A DNA stretch of 49,775 bases from positions 1-49,775 of the forward strand of contig NZ_JANJZD010000033.1 in NCBI RefSeq assembly GCF_024623325.1, read 5' to 3'. Below, piece by piece: positions 16,230 to 24,485 of this stretch; position 1 is the first letter of the stretch, and every line of letters starts with the position of its first letter. Under the pieces are notes generated by a model, which worked only from the letters and a program-made list of their open reading frames with translations, was not told the DNA's origin and did no database searches. The position numbers were made by a program, and so were the translations under genes. Origin of the DNA: Acetatifactor muris. Lineage in GTDB: Bacteria > Bacillota > Clostridia > Lachnospirales > Lachnospiraceae.

Positions 16230-18449
16230 ATGTCGGATAGAGAGCAAAAGGATTTTGAGGAAGATGACAGAGAGGTCACAGAAACGGATGTGTTTGCAGC
16301 AGAACTGATACTGAACGGGACGGACCGGATCAGGAAGATGGCGGAAGCCGGAGATGCACAGGCACAGGATAAGCTGGGCGACTGCTATAAGCGCGGCTAT
16401 GGGGTGAAACAGGATTGGACGAAAGCTGTGGAATGGTACAAAAAGTCCGCCGCCCAGGGAAATGCCGCCGCGCAGCGAAGCCTGGGCTATTGCTATGATT
16501 ACGGAGAAGGGATAGAGCAGGATAAGGAAAAAGCCTTTTACTGGTATGAGAAAGCCGCGGAGGGCGGCGATGTGGACGCTGTTCGGAACCTTGGAAATTG
16601 CTACTACTTTGCCCAGGGCGTGGAACAGGATTTTGACAAAGCTGCTTATTGGTACGAGAAGGCGGCGAAGGAGGGACACCCGGATGCGGAGAACAGCCTG
16701 GGATTCTGTTATCAGCTGGGAAGAGGTGTCCCGCAGGATTTCATGAAAGCTGTAGAGTGGTACCGGAAAGCCGCTGACCATGGAGATGCGGTGGCTTTGT
16801 ATAACCTGGGGCTCTGCTATTCCGGCGGAAAGGGAGTGGAGCAAAGCTACGAGAAGTCGGTGGAATATTTCCGGAAGGCAGCGATAAAAGGCTGGGGCAA
16901 TGCTCAGTACAATCTGGGTGTGTGCTATGAGCTCGGCGAGGGAATAGAGCAGGACTATGACCAGGCGATTTACTGGTACAAAGAGGCTGCCAGCCAGAAC
17001 TATTCCAATGCTCAAAATGCAATCGGGAACTGTTATGCCGATGGCATGGGTGTCCAACAGGATTTCGTGAAAGCCGTGGAATGGTACCGGAAGGCTGCCA
17101 GCCAGGGCGATGCCGACGGTCAGTCCAATCTCGGGCTCTGCTATCATGAAGGCAAGGGTGTGAAGCAGGACTACGCTCAGGCCATAGAATGGTTTCGGAA
17201 GGCGGCAGAACAGGAGGATGCCAACGCCCAGTACAATCTGGGCTGTCACTATGAGAACGGCCTTGGGGTGGAGAAGGATGACGCAAAAGCCATAGCCTGG
17301 TATCTGAAGGCCGGTGAGCAGGGACACTGCCTGGCCCAGTATAGTCTGGGCTTTGCCTATGAACACGGTCAGGGTGTGAAAAAGAGTTTTGCAAAAGCGG
17401 CGGAATGGTATCTGAAAGCTGCGCAACAGGGAGATACAGATTCTCAGTACAGCCTGGGCTGGTGCTATGAAATGGGCAAGGGTGTGGAGCAGGATTATGC
17501 TCAGGCTGCAGAATGGTTCCGGAAGGCTGCGGAAAAGGAACAGAAGGATGCGTTATATCATCTGGGAAAATTTTATGAGAATGGCCAGGGTGTGGATAAG
17601 GACTATGATAAAACGGCGGAATATTTTGAGAGGGCTGCTCTGCAGGGGCATGCTACAGCGCAGTTCAGCCTGGGCTATTATTACGAGGCCGGCAGAGGTG
17701 TGGAACAGAGCTATGAAAAAGCCATGGAATGGTATCTGAAAGCAGCGGAACAGGGGGAAGTGGATGCACAGTATAACCTGGCTGTTTTATATAAAAACGG
17801 TACAGGAGTAAAGCAGGATTTCCGTATGGCAGCCATGTGGTACGGAAAGGCAGCGGAACAGGAGGATGATCAGGCGCAGTACATGCTGGGACTTCTTTAT
17901 GAAAGGGGGCTTGGCGTAGAACAGGATGACGAAAAAGCGGCGGAATGGTACCGGAAATCTGCAGAGCAGGGCAATGCCAACGGACAGTACAATCTGGGCC
18001 GTTGTTACAGCGTAGGTATGGGGACAGATCAGGATTCCGGGCAGATGGCAGCGTGGTATCTGAAGGCGGCAGAGAACGGTCATGCGGACGCGCAGAATCT
18101 GATAGGCCGTTGTTACTTCAGGGGAGAAGTGCTGGAAAAGGATGGCACAAAAGCGGCAGAGTGGTTTCTGAAATCCGCGAAACAGGGTAACACAGAGGCC
18201 CAGACCAACCTTGGTCTCTGCTATGCTTACGGACTGGGTGTGGAGAAGGACGAGAAACAGGCGGTTAAATGGTACACAAAAGCGGCAGAACAGGGAGATA
18301 TGGCAGCACAGTTTAATTTGGGTGTTTTCTGCGAGATGGGCTTCGGTGTGAGACAGAGCGCCAACAAGGCCGTCAGCTGGTACTCCAAAGCTGCCGCGCA
18401 GGGCCATGAGAAGGCGCAGGCCGCTCTGATGCGTCTGGGCTGTCAGTGA
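16230..18449 (+). CDS. Sel1-like repeat (SLR) protein with 19 repeats
   Basis: A 739-residue protein made almost entirely of Sel1-like repeats: 19 complete 36-residue units plus a partial unit follow a roughly 45-residue acidic N-terminus. A typical unit reads AQYNLGVCYELGEGIEQDYD, then a helix ending EWYRKAAEQG. No signal peptide or membrane segment is present, so it is probably cytoplasmic. SLR arrays form a right-handed solenoid that mediates protein-protein contacts, and no enzymatic domain is attached. AAAGGAG precedes ATG 16230. It is followed 93 bases later by an unrecognised protein, probably in the same transcript. The partner is unknown. Confidence 0.93.
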   Translation: MSDREQKDFEEDDREVTETDVFAAELILNGTDRIRKMAEAGDAQAQDKLGDCYKRGYGVKQDWTKAVEWYKKSAAQGNAAAQRSLGYCYDYGEGIEQDKEKAFYWYEKAAEGGDVDAVRNLGNCYYFAQGVEQDFDKAAYWYEKAAKEGHPDAENSLGFCYQLGRGVPQDFMKAVEWYRKAADHGDAVALYNLGLCYSGGKGVEQSYEKSVEYFRKAAIKGWGNAQYNLGVCYELGEGIEQDYDQAIYWYKEAASQNYSNAQNAIGNCYADGMGVQQDFVKAVEWYRKAASQGDADGQSNLGLCYHEGKGVKQDYAQAIEWFRKAAEQEDANAQYNLGCHYENGLGVEKDDAKAIAWYLKAGEQGHCLAQYSLGFAYEHGQGVKKSFAKAAEWYLKAAQQGDTDSQYSLGWCYEMGKGVEQDYAQAAEWFRKAAEKEQKDALYHLGKFYENGQGVDKDYDKTAEYFERAALQGHATAQFSLGYYYEAGRGVEQSYEKAMEWYLKAAEQGEVDAQYNLAVLYKNGTGVKQDFRMAAMWYGKAAEQEDDQAQYMLGLLYERGLGVEQDDEKAAEWYRKSAEQGNANGQYNLGRCYSVGMGTDQDSGQMAAWYLKAAENGHADAQNLIGRCYFRGEVLEKDGTKAAEWFLKSAKQGNTEAQTNLGLCYAYGLGVEKDEKQAVKWYTKAAEQGDMAAQFNLGVFCEMGFGVRQSANKAVSWYSKAAAQGHEKAQAALMRLGCQ

Positions 18450-18542
18450 GCCTGTATTACAGGGATACATAGAGAAGCATAGAATTCCGGTGCAGATTTC
18501 TTCGGCTCGGATATAAAAACAGGAATAAAGGAGTGTGTACAA

Positions 18543-19439
18543 ATGTTTCATTTATTTGGAAAAAAGGGAGGATCTTCGGAGGAGCAGCTGGCAGAATGCT
18601 GTCGGAAGAGAGACTGGGCAGGGCTGGTAAAGGTTTATTATCGAATGGGTGTGGAGGCTATGGAAGCCGGGAACCCATATCAGGCGCAGCTGTGGCTGAG
18701 CCGGGCGGATACCATTTACAGTGCTGATGATTCGATTTACAAGAAGGTCGGTGAGAAGCTGATGGACGACTGCTCCGACCGCATCGGGCAGCTGGAGGAT
18801 ATATCTACGCTGTACAATGATTTACCTGCGCAGATAGAAGGCATGGCAGCGAACCTGAACGATGTAAAGATTCGGATTTGGGGTCTGCTGTCCCTGGCCA
18901 GGCTTGTGAAGCTGGGAGAACGGCTGGCTTCTCTTCCCGGCTGTGAGGTTTTTGGAAAGCTGGGCTGGGCGGTGGATATGGTACTGAAGTCTTTTCAGGA
19001 ACCGCTTTCGGAAGAAACATTCAGGGGATTGCAGGATTTGTGCGGAGAGCTTTATGAGTTGGGTGACAGCCCGGCGTTCTGGGGAGAAGGGAATGAGATT
19101 GCCGTCCCTGGCCAGGCACCATTCCAGGTTTTTGACTTTAATGGAATGATGGGAGTACATCTGGAGATTGATGCCTATCTGGACAGCCATCTGAAAATGA
19201 TGAGTGCACTGGGACAGGGAGAGGAACCGGGTGCGCCTCAGACAGGAATCATCGTGGGAGCACTGCTGCCGGATTATTATGTGAGGACAGGGGCGGACAT
19301 TCTGACAGATGTTCCCGGAATAAAAGCCGAGCTGGATCGCATTTGGGGCGATTATGAATTTATCGTAGGCGCAGACATTTCATGGGAACTGGTGAGCCGG
19401 AAGGTTGCGGAATATAAGGAAACAGAGGTTCCGGTATAA
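18543..19439 (+). CDS. Hypothetical 298-residue protein beside the Sel1-repeat gene
   Basis: The gene is preceded by AAAGGAGTG and follows the Sel1-repeat gene. The N-terminus (about 10-60) has a TPR-like helix pair (DWAGLVKVYYRMGVEAMEAG, then PYQAQLWLSRADTIY), then a mostly helical middle region, and from about 190 an alpha/beta part (FQVFDFNGMMGVHLEIDAYL, GIIVGALLPDYYV). It has no signal peptide or membrane helices. I do not recognise the family. Similar pairs may occur as SLR plus effector or SLR plus chaperone, but nothing here shows that. Confidence 0.65.
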   Translation: MFHLFGKKGGSSEEQLAECCRKRDWAGLVKVYYRMGVEAMEAGNPYQAQLWLSRADTIYSADDSIYKKVGEKLMDDCSDRIGQLEDISTLYNDLPAQIEGMAANLNDVKIRIWGLLSLARLVKLGERLASLPGCEVFGKLGWAVDMVLKSFQEPLSEETFRGLQDLCGELYELGDSPAFWGEGNEIAVPGQAPFQVFDFNGMMGVHLEIDAYLDSHLKMMSALGQGEEPGAPQTGIIVGALLPDYYVRTGADILTDVPGIKAELDRIWGDYEFIVGADISWELVSRKVAEYKETEVPV

Positions 19440-19508
19440 AAATACCAGGAAGATTCTGACGACGGAGAGGGGCCGGTTCCATCACGAGAGAAAGCTCTGC
19501 GGAACCCG

Positions 19509-19997
19509 TCAAATTACCTCCAGCTCATAAAGGGCCATGGACCTGCCGTTGGGATAATCTATAATGTCGACGATTTTAAAGCCTGTCTTCAGATAGATTT
19601 TCCTGACGGCCTGCTCATCCAATGCAGTATCCAGACGAATGTAACGAATTTCCCGCTCCCGGCATTTCGCTCTGACGGCATCCACCACAAGCCTGGTCAT
19701 ACCCATGCCTGCGAAAGCGCGGCGTACGCACAGCTTGTGCAGATAGGCTGCTTCGAATGCCGGCGCATCCGGCCAGTATTCCGAATCCTTCCACTGCAGA
19801 AGAAACGCACAGGCAGTTTCGCCTTCGACGGTACCAATGCAGAAGTTTTCCGGAAGAACATCTTCTGTCAGCAGCTCTTCCGGTGTCAGCCACTCTTCAG
19901 GCCACACACGGTAGCCTTTCCGACGTCCCCAGAGGGCTACTTCCCGCATGACAGAAATCGCTTCCGGCATTTTGTTAGTTTGAATTTCCAGCTTCAT
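19509..19997 (-). CDS. GNAT family N-acetyltransferase
   Basis: This 162-residue protein has the acetyl-CoA loop region LCVRRAFAGMGMTRLVVDAV (R-x-x-F-A-G-M-G-M) followed by YIRLDTALDEQAVRKIYLK and TGFKIVD, typical of GNATs. The N-terminal half contains FLLQWKDSEYWPDAPAF, a substrate-side segment. The ATG is preceded on its strand by AAAGGAGC. It faces away from the P-loop kinase gene's start and may share its transcript (67 bases between them). Confidence 0.82.
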   Translation of the reverse strand: MKLEIQTNKMPEAISVMREVALWGRRKGYRVWPEEWLTPEELLTEDVLPENFCIGTVEGETACAFLLQWKDSEYWPDAPAFEAAYLHKLCVRRAFAGMGMTRLVVDAVRAKCREREIRYIRLDTALDEQAVRKIYLKTGFKIVDIIDYPNGRSMALYELEVI

Positions 19998-20064
19998 GGG
20001 TTGCTCCTTTGCTGCGTTACACTGTTTTGCTCAGAGGGGTATTGAGAGATACCTGGTCCTGACA

Positions 20065-20580
20065 CTACAGGTTGATGGTGACTTTATATTCATCATCAAT
20101 AAGAATATAATTTGCATTATTTTTCTGAGCAAGTTCCAGCACTCTTGCATTCTCTTCCAACACGCGGTCCAAAGTGCAGTACTCGTCATCTAAACGATCT
20201 TCAATGATACTCGCATATTTTTTAATCTCACTGAAATGCGTTTGAATATATCTCTCACTCATAACAAGACAATAATACCTGATATCAGCCAGATACGCTT
20301 TCTCAAAATCCTTTTCCCAGTCAAATGGAATATAGCATCCTTCCACAATAAGATTCTGTCTGTTCTCTATGGCAGTCTTAATCATTTCACGGACAACAGG
20401 CCATAAATACTCCGTTAAATCACTGTCTTCACTCAAAGGCGTAAGGTCTGTTCTTCCACTGCGAATCAGACCCATTTTCAAATGGTCTATTGATAAATAC
20501 GGATATTTATACTTTTCGAGCAGCTTCTGAGCAAGAACTGTCTTGCCGGTATGTGATGCACCTGTTATTAAAACAATCAT
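20065..20580 (-). CDS. P-loop kinase (zeta-toxin/AAA-type small-molecule kinase-like)
   Basis: A 171-residue ATP-binding protein. The Walker A motif GASHTGKT lies at residues 7-14, followed by YLSIDHLKMGLIRSG, a catalytic-Asp region. NLIVEGCYIPFDWEKDF resembles the segment in which small kinases position their substrate, and ARG-rich helices follow. ATG 20580 is chosen because AAAGGA lies 8 bases upstream and conservation starts at MIVLITGA; a longer in-frame extension upstream has no such signal. The family includes 2-phosphoglycerate-kinase-like and zeta-toxin-like enzymes. No antitoxin is adjacent, so a metabolic kinase is more likely than a toxin. The substrate is unknown. Confidence 0.7.
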   Translation of the reverse strand: MIVLITGASHTGKTVLAQKLLEKYKYPYLSIDHLKMGLIRSGRTDLTPLSEDSDLTEYLWPVVREMIKTAIENRQNLIVEGCYIPFDWEKDFEKAYLADIRYYCLVMSERYIQTHFSEIKKYASIIEDRLDDEYCTLDRVLEENARVLELAQKNNANYILIDDEYKVTINL

Positions 20581-20866
20581 TTTGAAATCCTTTCCTTTCT
20601 CTGAAATGTGCGGGAGGGCGCCTGTCCTTCCTGCTGTGGCCTGTGGTTCCTTATTTTTGGGATTTGGGCCTGTGCCTGGCAAGAAGATCGAACTGTGGTG
20701 TGAAAGGCTTTGGGCAGCCTTTAGATTGAAAACAGATTTCTCTGGCTGAGAACAGGTTAACATAATTCTGGCAGGATTGCAACAGATTTTTGATGGAGGG
20801 GCCTGCCGCCAGAGTCCGGGATTTCTGCAAGGACGAACGAGGGCCCTTACCCTAAAGCAGAGGGAC

Positions 20867-21044
20867 GGCGGAGAAGGGGTGGGAGGCTCTTTCCTCGGCA
20901 GGGGTAACGCGCCGATGAACTAACTGCCAACAGAAACTAAGGAGCGAAAGCACCGCTCCTAAGTTTCAGTAGGCAGTGGATTTCATCTCTGCTAAGGTCA
21001 CCCCTTTGGCGCTGTCGAAAAGAGCCACCCACCCCTTCTCCGCC
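20867..21044. repeat. Palindromic unit A (178 bp)
   Basis: The outer arms GGCGGAGAAGGGGTGGG... and ...CCACCCCTTCTCCGCC pair over about 27 bases. The inner arms ACTGCC-AACAGAAACTAAGGAGC and GCTCCTAAGTTTCAGTAGGCAGT pair around the loop GAAAGCACC. The unit can fold as one long interrupted hairpin. Confidence 0.85.
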
Positions 21045-21114
21045 TGTCTTTCCGCATGGTTTCGTGGGGTAATAGCGCAGACCAACTTATGGCTGCAGAA
21101 GCCTGGAATTGGAC

Positions 21115-21292
21115 GGCAGAGAAGGGGTGGGAGGTTCTTTCCTCGGCAGGGGTAACGCGCCGATGAACTAACTGCCAACAGAAACTAAGGAGCGAAAGCA
21201 CCGCTCCCAAGTTTCAGTAGGCAGTGGATTTCATCTCTGCTAAGGTCACCCCTTTGGTGCTGTCGAAAAGAGCCACCCACCCCTTCTCCGCC
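21115..21292. repeat. Palindromic unit B (178 bp)
   Basis: It is nearly identical to unit A. Differences include CTCCCAAG for CTCCTAAG in the inner arm and GGTGCTGTC for GGCGCTGTC. The spacer after it (21293-21361) differs from the spacer after units A and C. Confidence 0.85.
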
Positions 21293-21361
21293 TGTCTTTC
21301 CGCAGGTTTTAGGAGGAAGTACCGCAGATTGACTCATGTTGGCAGATGGCTGGAATTGGAC

Positions 21362-21539
21362 GGCAGAGAAGGGGCGGGAGGCTCTTTCCTCGGCAGGGGT
21401 AACGCGCCGATGAACTAACTGCCAACAGAAACTAAGGAGCGAAAGCACCGCTCCTAAGTTTCAGTAGGCAGTGGATTTCATCTCTGCTAAGGTCACCCCT
21501 TTGGTGCTGTCGGAAAGAGCTACCCACCCCTTCTCCGCC
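21362..21539. repeat. Palindromic unit C (178 bp)
   Basis: It is nearly identical to unit A. The spacer after it (21540-21603) matches the spacer after unit A (21045-21108) base for base for over 60 positions. Confidence 0.85.
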
Positions 21540-21675
21540 TGTCTTTCCGCATGGTTTCGTGGGGTAATAGCGCAGACCAACTTATGGCTGCAGAAGCCTG
21601 GAACTTTACAAACCATGCCAGTCCAGAACGCTTACTCCATATCTGTCCCAGGCCAGTGTAACCTGCAGAGAAACA

Positions 21676-21847
21676 GGCAGAGGAGGCCGGGGGCTCTTTC
21701 CGAAAGCACCAAGGGGTGCCCTTAGCAGAGGTAAAATCCAGCCTCTACGCAGACTTAAGCGCGGTACTTTCGCGCTTTAGTCGAAGTTGAGGATTAGTTT
21801 ACCGGCGCGTTACCCCGCCGAGGAAAGAGCCCCCGGCCTCCTCTGCC
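21676..21847. repeat. Divergent palindromic unit D (172 bp) with perfect 26-bp arms
   Basis: The arms at 21676-21701 (GGCAGAGGAGGCCGGGGGCT...) and 21822-21847 are perfect 26-base reverse complements. The inner arms CCTCTACGCAGACTTAAGCG and CGCTTTAGTCGAAGTTGAGG pair around a short loop. The right side of this unit continues into the sequence shared with 3319-3424. Confidence 0.9.
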
Positions 21848-21954
21848 GTCCCTTTGCTTTAAACTTGCCTCGCCGCAGTAACCTGGACTTAGCGGCAGTC
21901 CCCTGTCAGTCCTTGCAGGAATCCCGGAAATCCAAAGCAGTCCCGGAAAATTCC

Positions 21955-21983
21955 TTGACTATATTCTACAAGTAGAATATAGT
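21955..21983 (+). promoter_or_regulatory. padR-type promoter overlapped by a perfect operator palindrome
   Basis: TTGACT (21955-21960) and TATAGT (21978-21983) are 17 bases apart. The spacer and parts of both boxes form a perfect inverted repeat, CTATATTCTAC-AA-GTAGAATATAG (21959-21982). This is the expected layout for autorepression by a PadR-family protein bound across the promoter. Confidence 0.8.
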
Positions 21984-22020
21984 AAGTAATGCAGACAGCA
22001 AATAGAGAGGAGCCCCCCAA

Positions 22021-22569
22021 ATGCTGAAACACGGAATTTTAGGTCTTTTAAATTATCAGAACATGACAGGCTATGAAATCAATACCGTTTTCCGGGATTC
22101 CCTGTGCTACTTCTGGAATGCCAGAACCAGCCAGATTTATCGTGAACTGCAGACTCTGGAGCAGAAGGAATGGGTCACGAAAACCTGTGTGCCACAGCAG
22201 GGAAAGCCGGATAAAAATATCTTCACCATTACAAAGGCAGGACGTGAGGAGCTGCTGAGATGGCTTTCGGAGGACAGTCCGGATATGGCACAGAGAATTC
22301 CGATACTGATGAAAGTATTTTTTATGGGAGAACGGAACAGAGAGGAAAATATCCGTTACTTTAAAAATCTGAAAGCCTGCTGTGAACTGTTTTTACACAG
22401 CCTTGAGGCCGTGCCGAAGCATATAGAAGATTACAGCAATTATTTGGATAACAGAGAAAAGGCACAGTACTGGCATATGACTGTGGACTATGGACGGCGA
22501 AATCTGCGGATGCATATGGAGTGGGCGGAGAGCTGTATTGAAAAGCTGGAAAGGGATGGGGAGAGATGA
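22021..22569 (+). CDS. PadR-family transcriptional regulator
   Basis: A 182-residue regulator with the PadR winged helix (about 1-85: HGILGLLNYQNMTGYEI, TSQIYRELQTLEQKEWV, FTITKAGREELLRWL) and the C-terminal helical dimerisation region (about 95-180, Vir-type). GAGAGGAG lies close upstream, and the promoter carries a perfect operator palindrome, so autorepression is likely. It overlaps the flavin reductase fusion gene by ATGA, and the downstream ABC exporter genes may be in its regulon. PadR proteins of this class typically release DNA on binding a drug-like ligand; the ligand here is unknown. Confidence 0.93.
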   Translation: MLKHGILGLLNYQNMTGYEINTVFRDSLCYFWNARTSQIYRELQTLEQKEWVTKTCVPQQGKPDKNIFTITKAGREELLRWLSEDSPDMAQRIPILMKVFFMGERNREENIRYFKNLKACCELFLHSLEAVPKHIEDYSNYLDNREKAQYWHMTVDYGRRNLRMHMEWAESCIEKLERDGER

Positions 22570-24356
22570 AGGTTCTGGTGATCAACGGAAGCCCGAAGGG
22601 GAGAAAGAGCAATACCTGGAAGCTGACGGAGCAGTTTCTGGAAGGAATGCGGGAGAGTGTGAAGGGGCGTACAGAAGCCCGGTTAACAAAGGCGCAGACG
22701 GGAGAGAAGGAGATTCCGGAGACGGCAGAGAGAGACGCAGGGGAAGCGTCATTTGAAATAGAAGAAATACAGGTAACCCAATTGGAGATACATCCCTGTC
22801 TGGGCTGTTTTTCCTGCTGGAACCGGACACCTGGAAGATGCTGCATCCAGGACGATATGCAGGAAGTCATTGGGAAGCTGCTCTGGGCAGACGTGATTAT
22901 ATGGAGCTTTCCGCTCTACTATTTTACAGTGCCGGGCGGCCTGAAGAATCTCATAGACCGTCAACTGCCCATGGTGCTTCCTTTTATGGAGGAAAATACA
23001 GGGAAAAGGGGCAACGGCAGTCATCCGTCCCGGTATGATATGAGCGACAAGAAGACGGTCCTCATCTCTACCTGCGGATTTTATACCGCGGAAGGAAATT
23101 ATGACGGGGTGTACAGCCTGTTTGACCATATCTGCGCAGACAGGGCTTATACGACTGTTTTCTGTGGGCAGGGAGAACTGTTCCGAGTGCCGGAGCTGTC
23201 CCGGAGGACAGGAGAATACCTGGACTATGTGCGGAAAGCAGGGAGAGAATACATGCAGGGAGGGATTCAGCCGCAGACGGAGGAGGCGCTGAAGCAGCTA
23301 TTGTATCCGAAGGAGATATTCGAGAATATGGCGGATGCCAGCTGGGGGATTGACAGACAGACCGGAGAACGGGAATCGGATGCCCTGGTTTTCACCAGGC
23401 AGATGGCAGGGCTTTATCGGAAAGAAAATTATCCCGGCAGAGAGCTGATTCTGGAAATGTACTATACGGATTTGGATGAATGCTATCAGGTGGTATTGGG
23501 AGAAAATGGAAGTCAGGTGGTCACGGACAGCTCCCGGACAGCCACTACGAGAATTGAGACGCCGATTACGGTGTGGCGTTCTATCGCAGCCGGAGAGATA
23601 AGAGGAGATGCGGCATTGATGCAGCATTTGTACCGGGTGACGGGAGATTTCTCCATGATGCTGAACTGGGATAAATATTTTGGCGGCAGCGGCGGCAAAG
23701 GAAAGAACGAAAAAAGCGGTGAAATAGAAAGTAGAAAAGGAAATGTGGCGGAAGCGGCAGACACAGGCCGGAAAAATGGTAAGAAGAATCCGGGAGGGAG
23801 CCGGGGACAGGACAGAGAGACGAATATGATGAATCTGCTGATTCCCTGGATTGTTTTCTGGGTGGCGGTGTCCTTTGACGGATATTGGGGCTGCTTTCCG
23901 CCTCTGGCAGCCTGTGTTCTGGTACCGTTTATCCTGCGGAGGAATCAGAAGACCATTTATGATTCTCTGTCAGGTGTGCTGGTGACAGCCTTTTCCATGG
24001 CCTCTCTGCTGCGTGTTCCGGGTCAGATTGTGCTTCCGCTGTCTTACTTTGCCTTTGGCGTTATGTGGACGGCAAGCTGCCTCTGCAGAATTCCGCTGAC
24101 GGCATATTATTCCATGAATCAGTACAATGGGGAGGAGGCTCTGGCAAATCCCATTTTTATGCGGACGAACCGGATCCTGACGCTGCTCTGGGGAATATTA
24201 TATCTGGTGACGCCTGTGTGGACATATTTTCTCATAGGAAGTGGGATGGGCGTATGGACGGGGGCGGTGAATTCTGCTTTGCCGGCGCTGATGGGGATTT
24301 TTACACAGTGGTTCCAGAAATGGTATCCGGCAAGGGTTGCCGCCATGAGGAAATGA
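22566..24356 (+). CDS. Flavodoxin-fold reductase fused to SCP2-like and membrane domains
   Basis: A 596-residue fusion. Residues 1-235 are an NADPH-dependent FMN reductase/flavodoxin-fold domain (start VLVINGSPKGRKSNTW; cysteine cluster CLGCFSCWN...RCCIQDDM at 78-98; SFPLYYFTVPGGLKNLIDR). Residues about 270-375 resemble an SCP2-type sterol-carrier domain (TRIETPITVWRSIAAGEIRG, then HLYRVTGDFSMMLNW). A charged linker (375-420) leads to five or six membrane helices (421-596). Translation is coupled to padR by ATGA. The reductase may act on a hydrophobic substrate held by the SCP2-like pocket at the membrane (inference). A fusion of separate genes by annotation artefact is unlikely because the frame is continuous. 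Confidence 0.75.
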   Translation: MKVLVINGSPKGRKSNTWKLTEQFLEGMRESVKGRTEARLTKAQTGEKEIPETAERDAGEASFEIEEIQVTQLEIHPCLGCFSCWNRTPGRCCIQDDMQEVIGKLLWADVIIWSFPLYYFTVPGGLKNLIDRQLPMVLPFMEENTGKRGNGSHPSRYDMSDKKTVLISTCGFYTAEGNYDGVYSLFDHICADRAYTTVFCGQGELFRVPELSRRTGEYLDYVRKAGREYMQGGIQPQTEEALKQLLYPKEIFENMADASWGIDRQTGERESDALVFTRQMAGLYRKENYPGRELILEMYYTDLDECYQVVLGENGSQVVTDSSRTATTRIETPITVWRSIAAGEIRGDAALMQHLYRVTGDFSMMLNWDKYFGGSGGKGKNEKSGEIESRKGNVAEAADTGRKNGKKNPGGSRGQDRETNMMNLLIPWIVFWVAVSFDGYWGCFPPLAACVLVPFILRRNQKTIYDSLSGVLVTAFSMASLLRVPGQIVLPLSYFAFGVMWTASCLCRIPLTAYYSMNQYNGEEALANPIFMRTNRILTLLWGILYLVTPVWTYFLIGSGMGVWTGAVNSALPALMGIFTQWFQKWYPARVAAMRK

Positions 24357-24418
24357 GTCGGCTGCCCGGCGGCGGAACGAAACTGCTGCGGAATGACAGT
24401 TTACAACAAAAACCATCA

Positions 24419-24464
24419 GGTACCTTGACATTTGCGGAGAACTTCGCTACAATAGCAAGGTACC
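24419..24464 (+). promoter_or_regulatory. ABC exporter promoter flanked by an inverted repeat
   Basis: A strong promoter, TTGACA (24425-24430) and TACAAT (24448-24453) with 17 bases between, is flanked by the 9-bp inverted repeat GGTACCTTG (24419-24427) and CAAGGTACC (24456-24464). The arms overlap the -35 and lie just downstream of the -10, as expected for a repressor operator. Confidence 0.75.
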
Positions 24465-24485
24465 AAATATTTTGGAGGAAGTGTT

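Larger units (their letters stand above)
20816..21927. repeat. Non-coding palindromic repeat locus with terminal inverted repeats
   Basis: The locus is bounded by an 18-bp inverted repeat: CCGGGATTTCTGCAAGGA at 20816-20833 and TCCTTGCAGGAATCCCGG at 21910-21927 (17 of 18 complementary). Inside are three 178-bp palindromic units about 247 bp apart and a fourth, divergent 172-bp palindrome. No protein-coding gene is supported: short open frames recur in every copy and simply read the repeat. A solo half of the last unit lies at 3319-3424. No target-site duplication is obvious. Confidence 0.85.

Noticed and set aside
20065..20580. Zeta-type toxin
   Set aside because: The P-loop and fold fit, but no epsilon-like antitoxin lies next to it and the family also includes metabolic kinases.
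20867..21725. Repeated short open frames (starting MDFISAKVTPL) in the palindromic units
   Set aside because: They recur because the DNA repeats; they lack ribosome binding sites and any conserved family.
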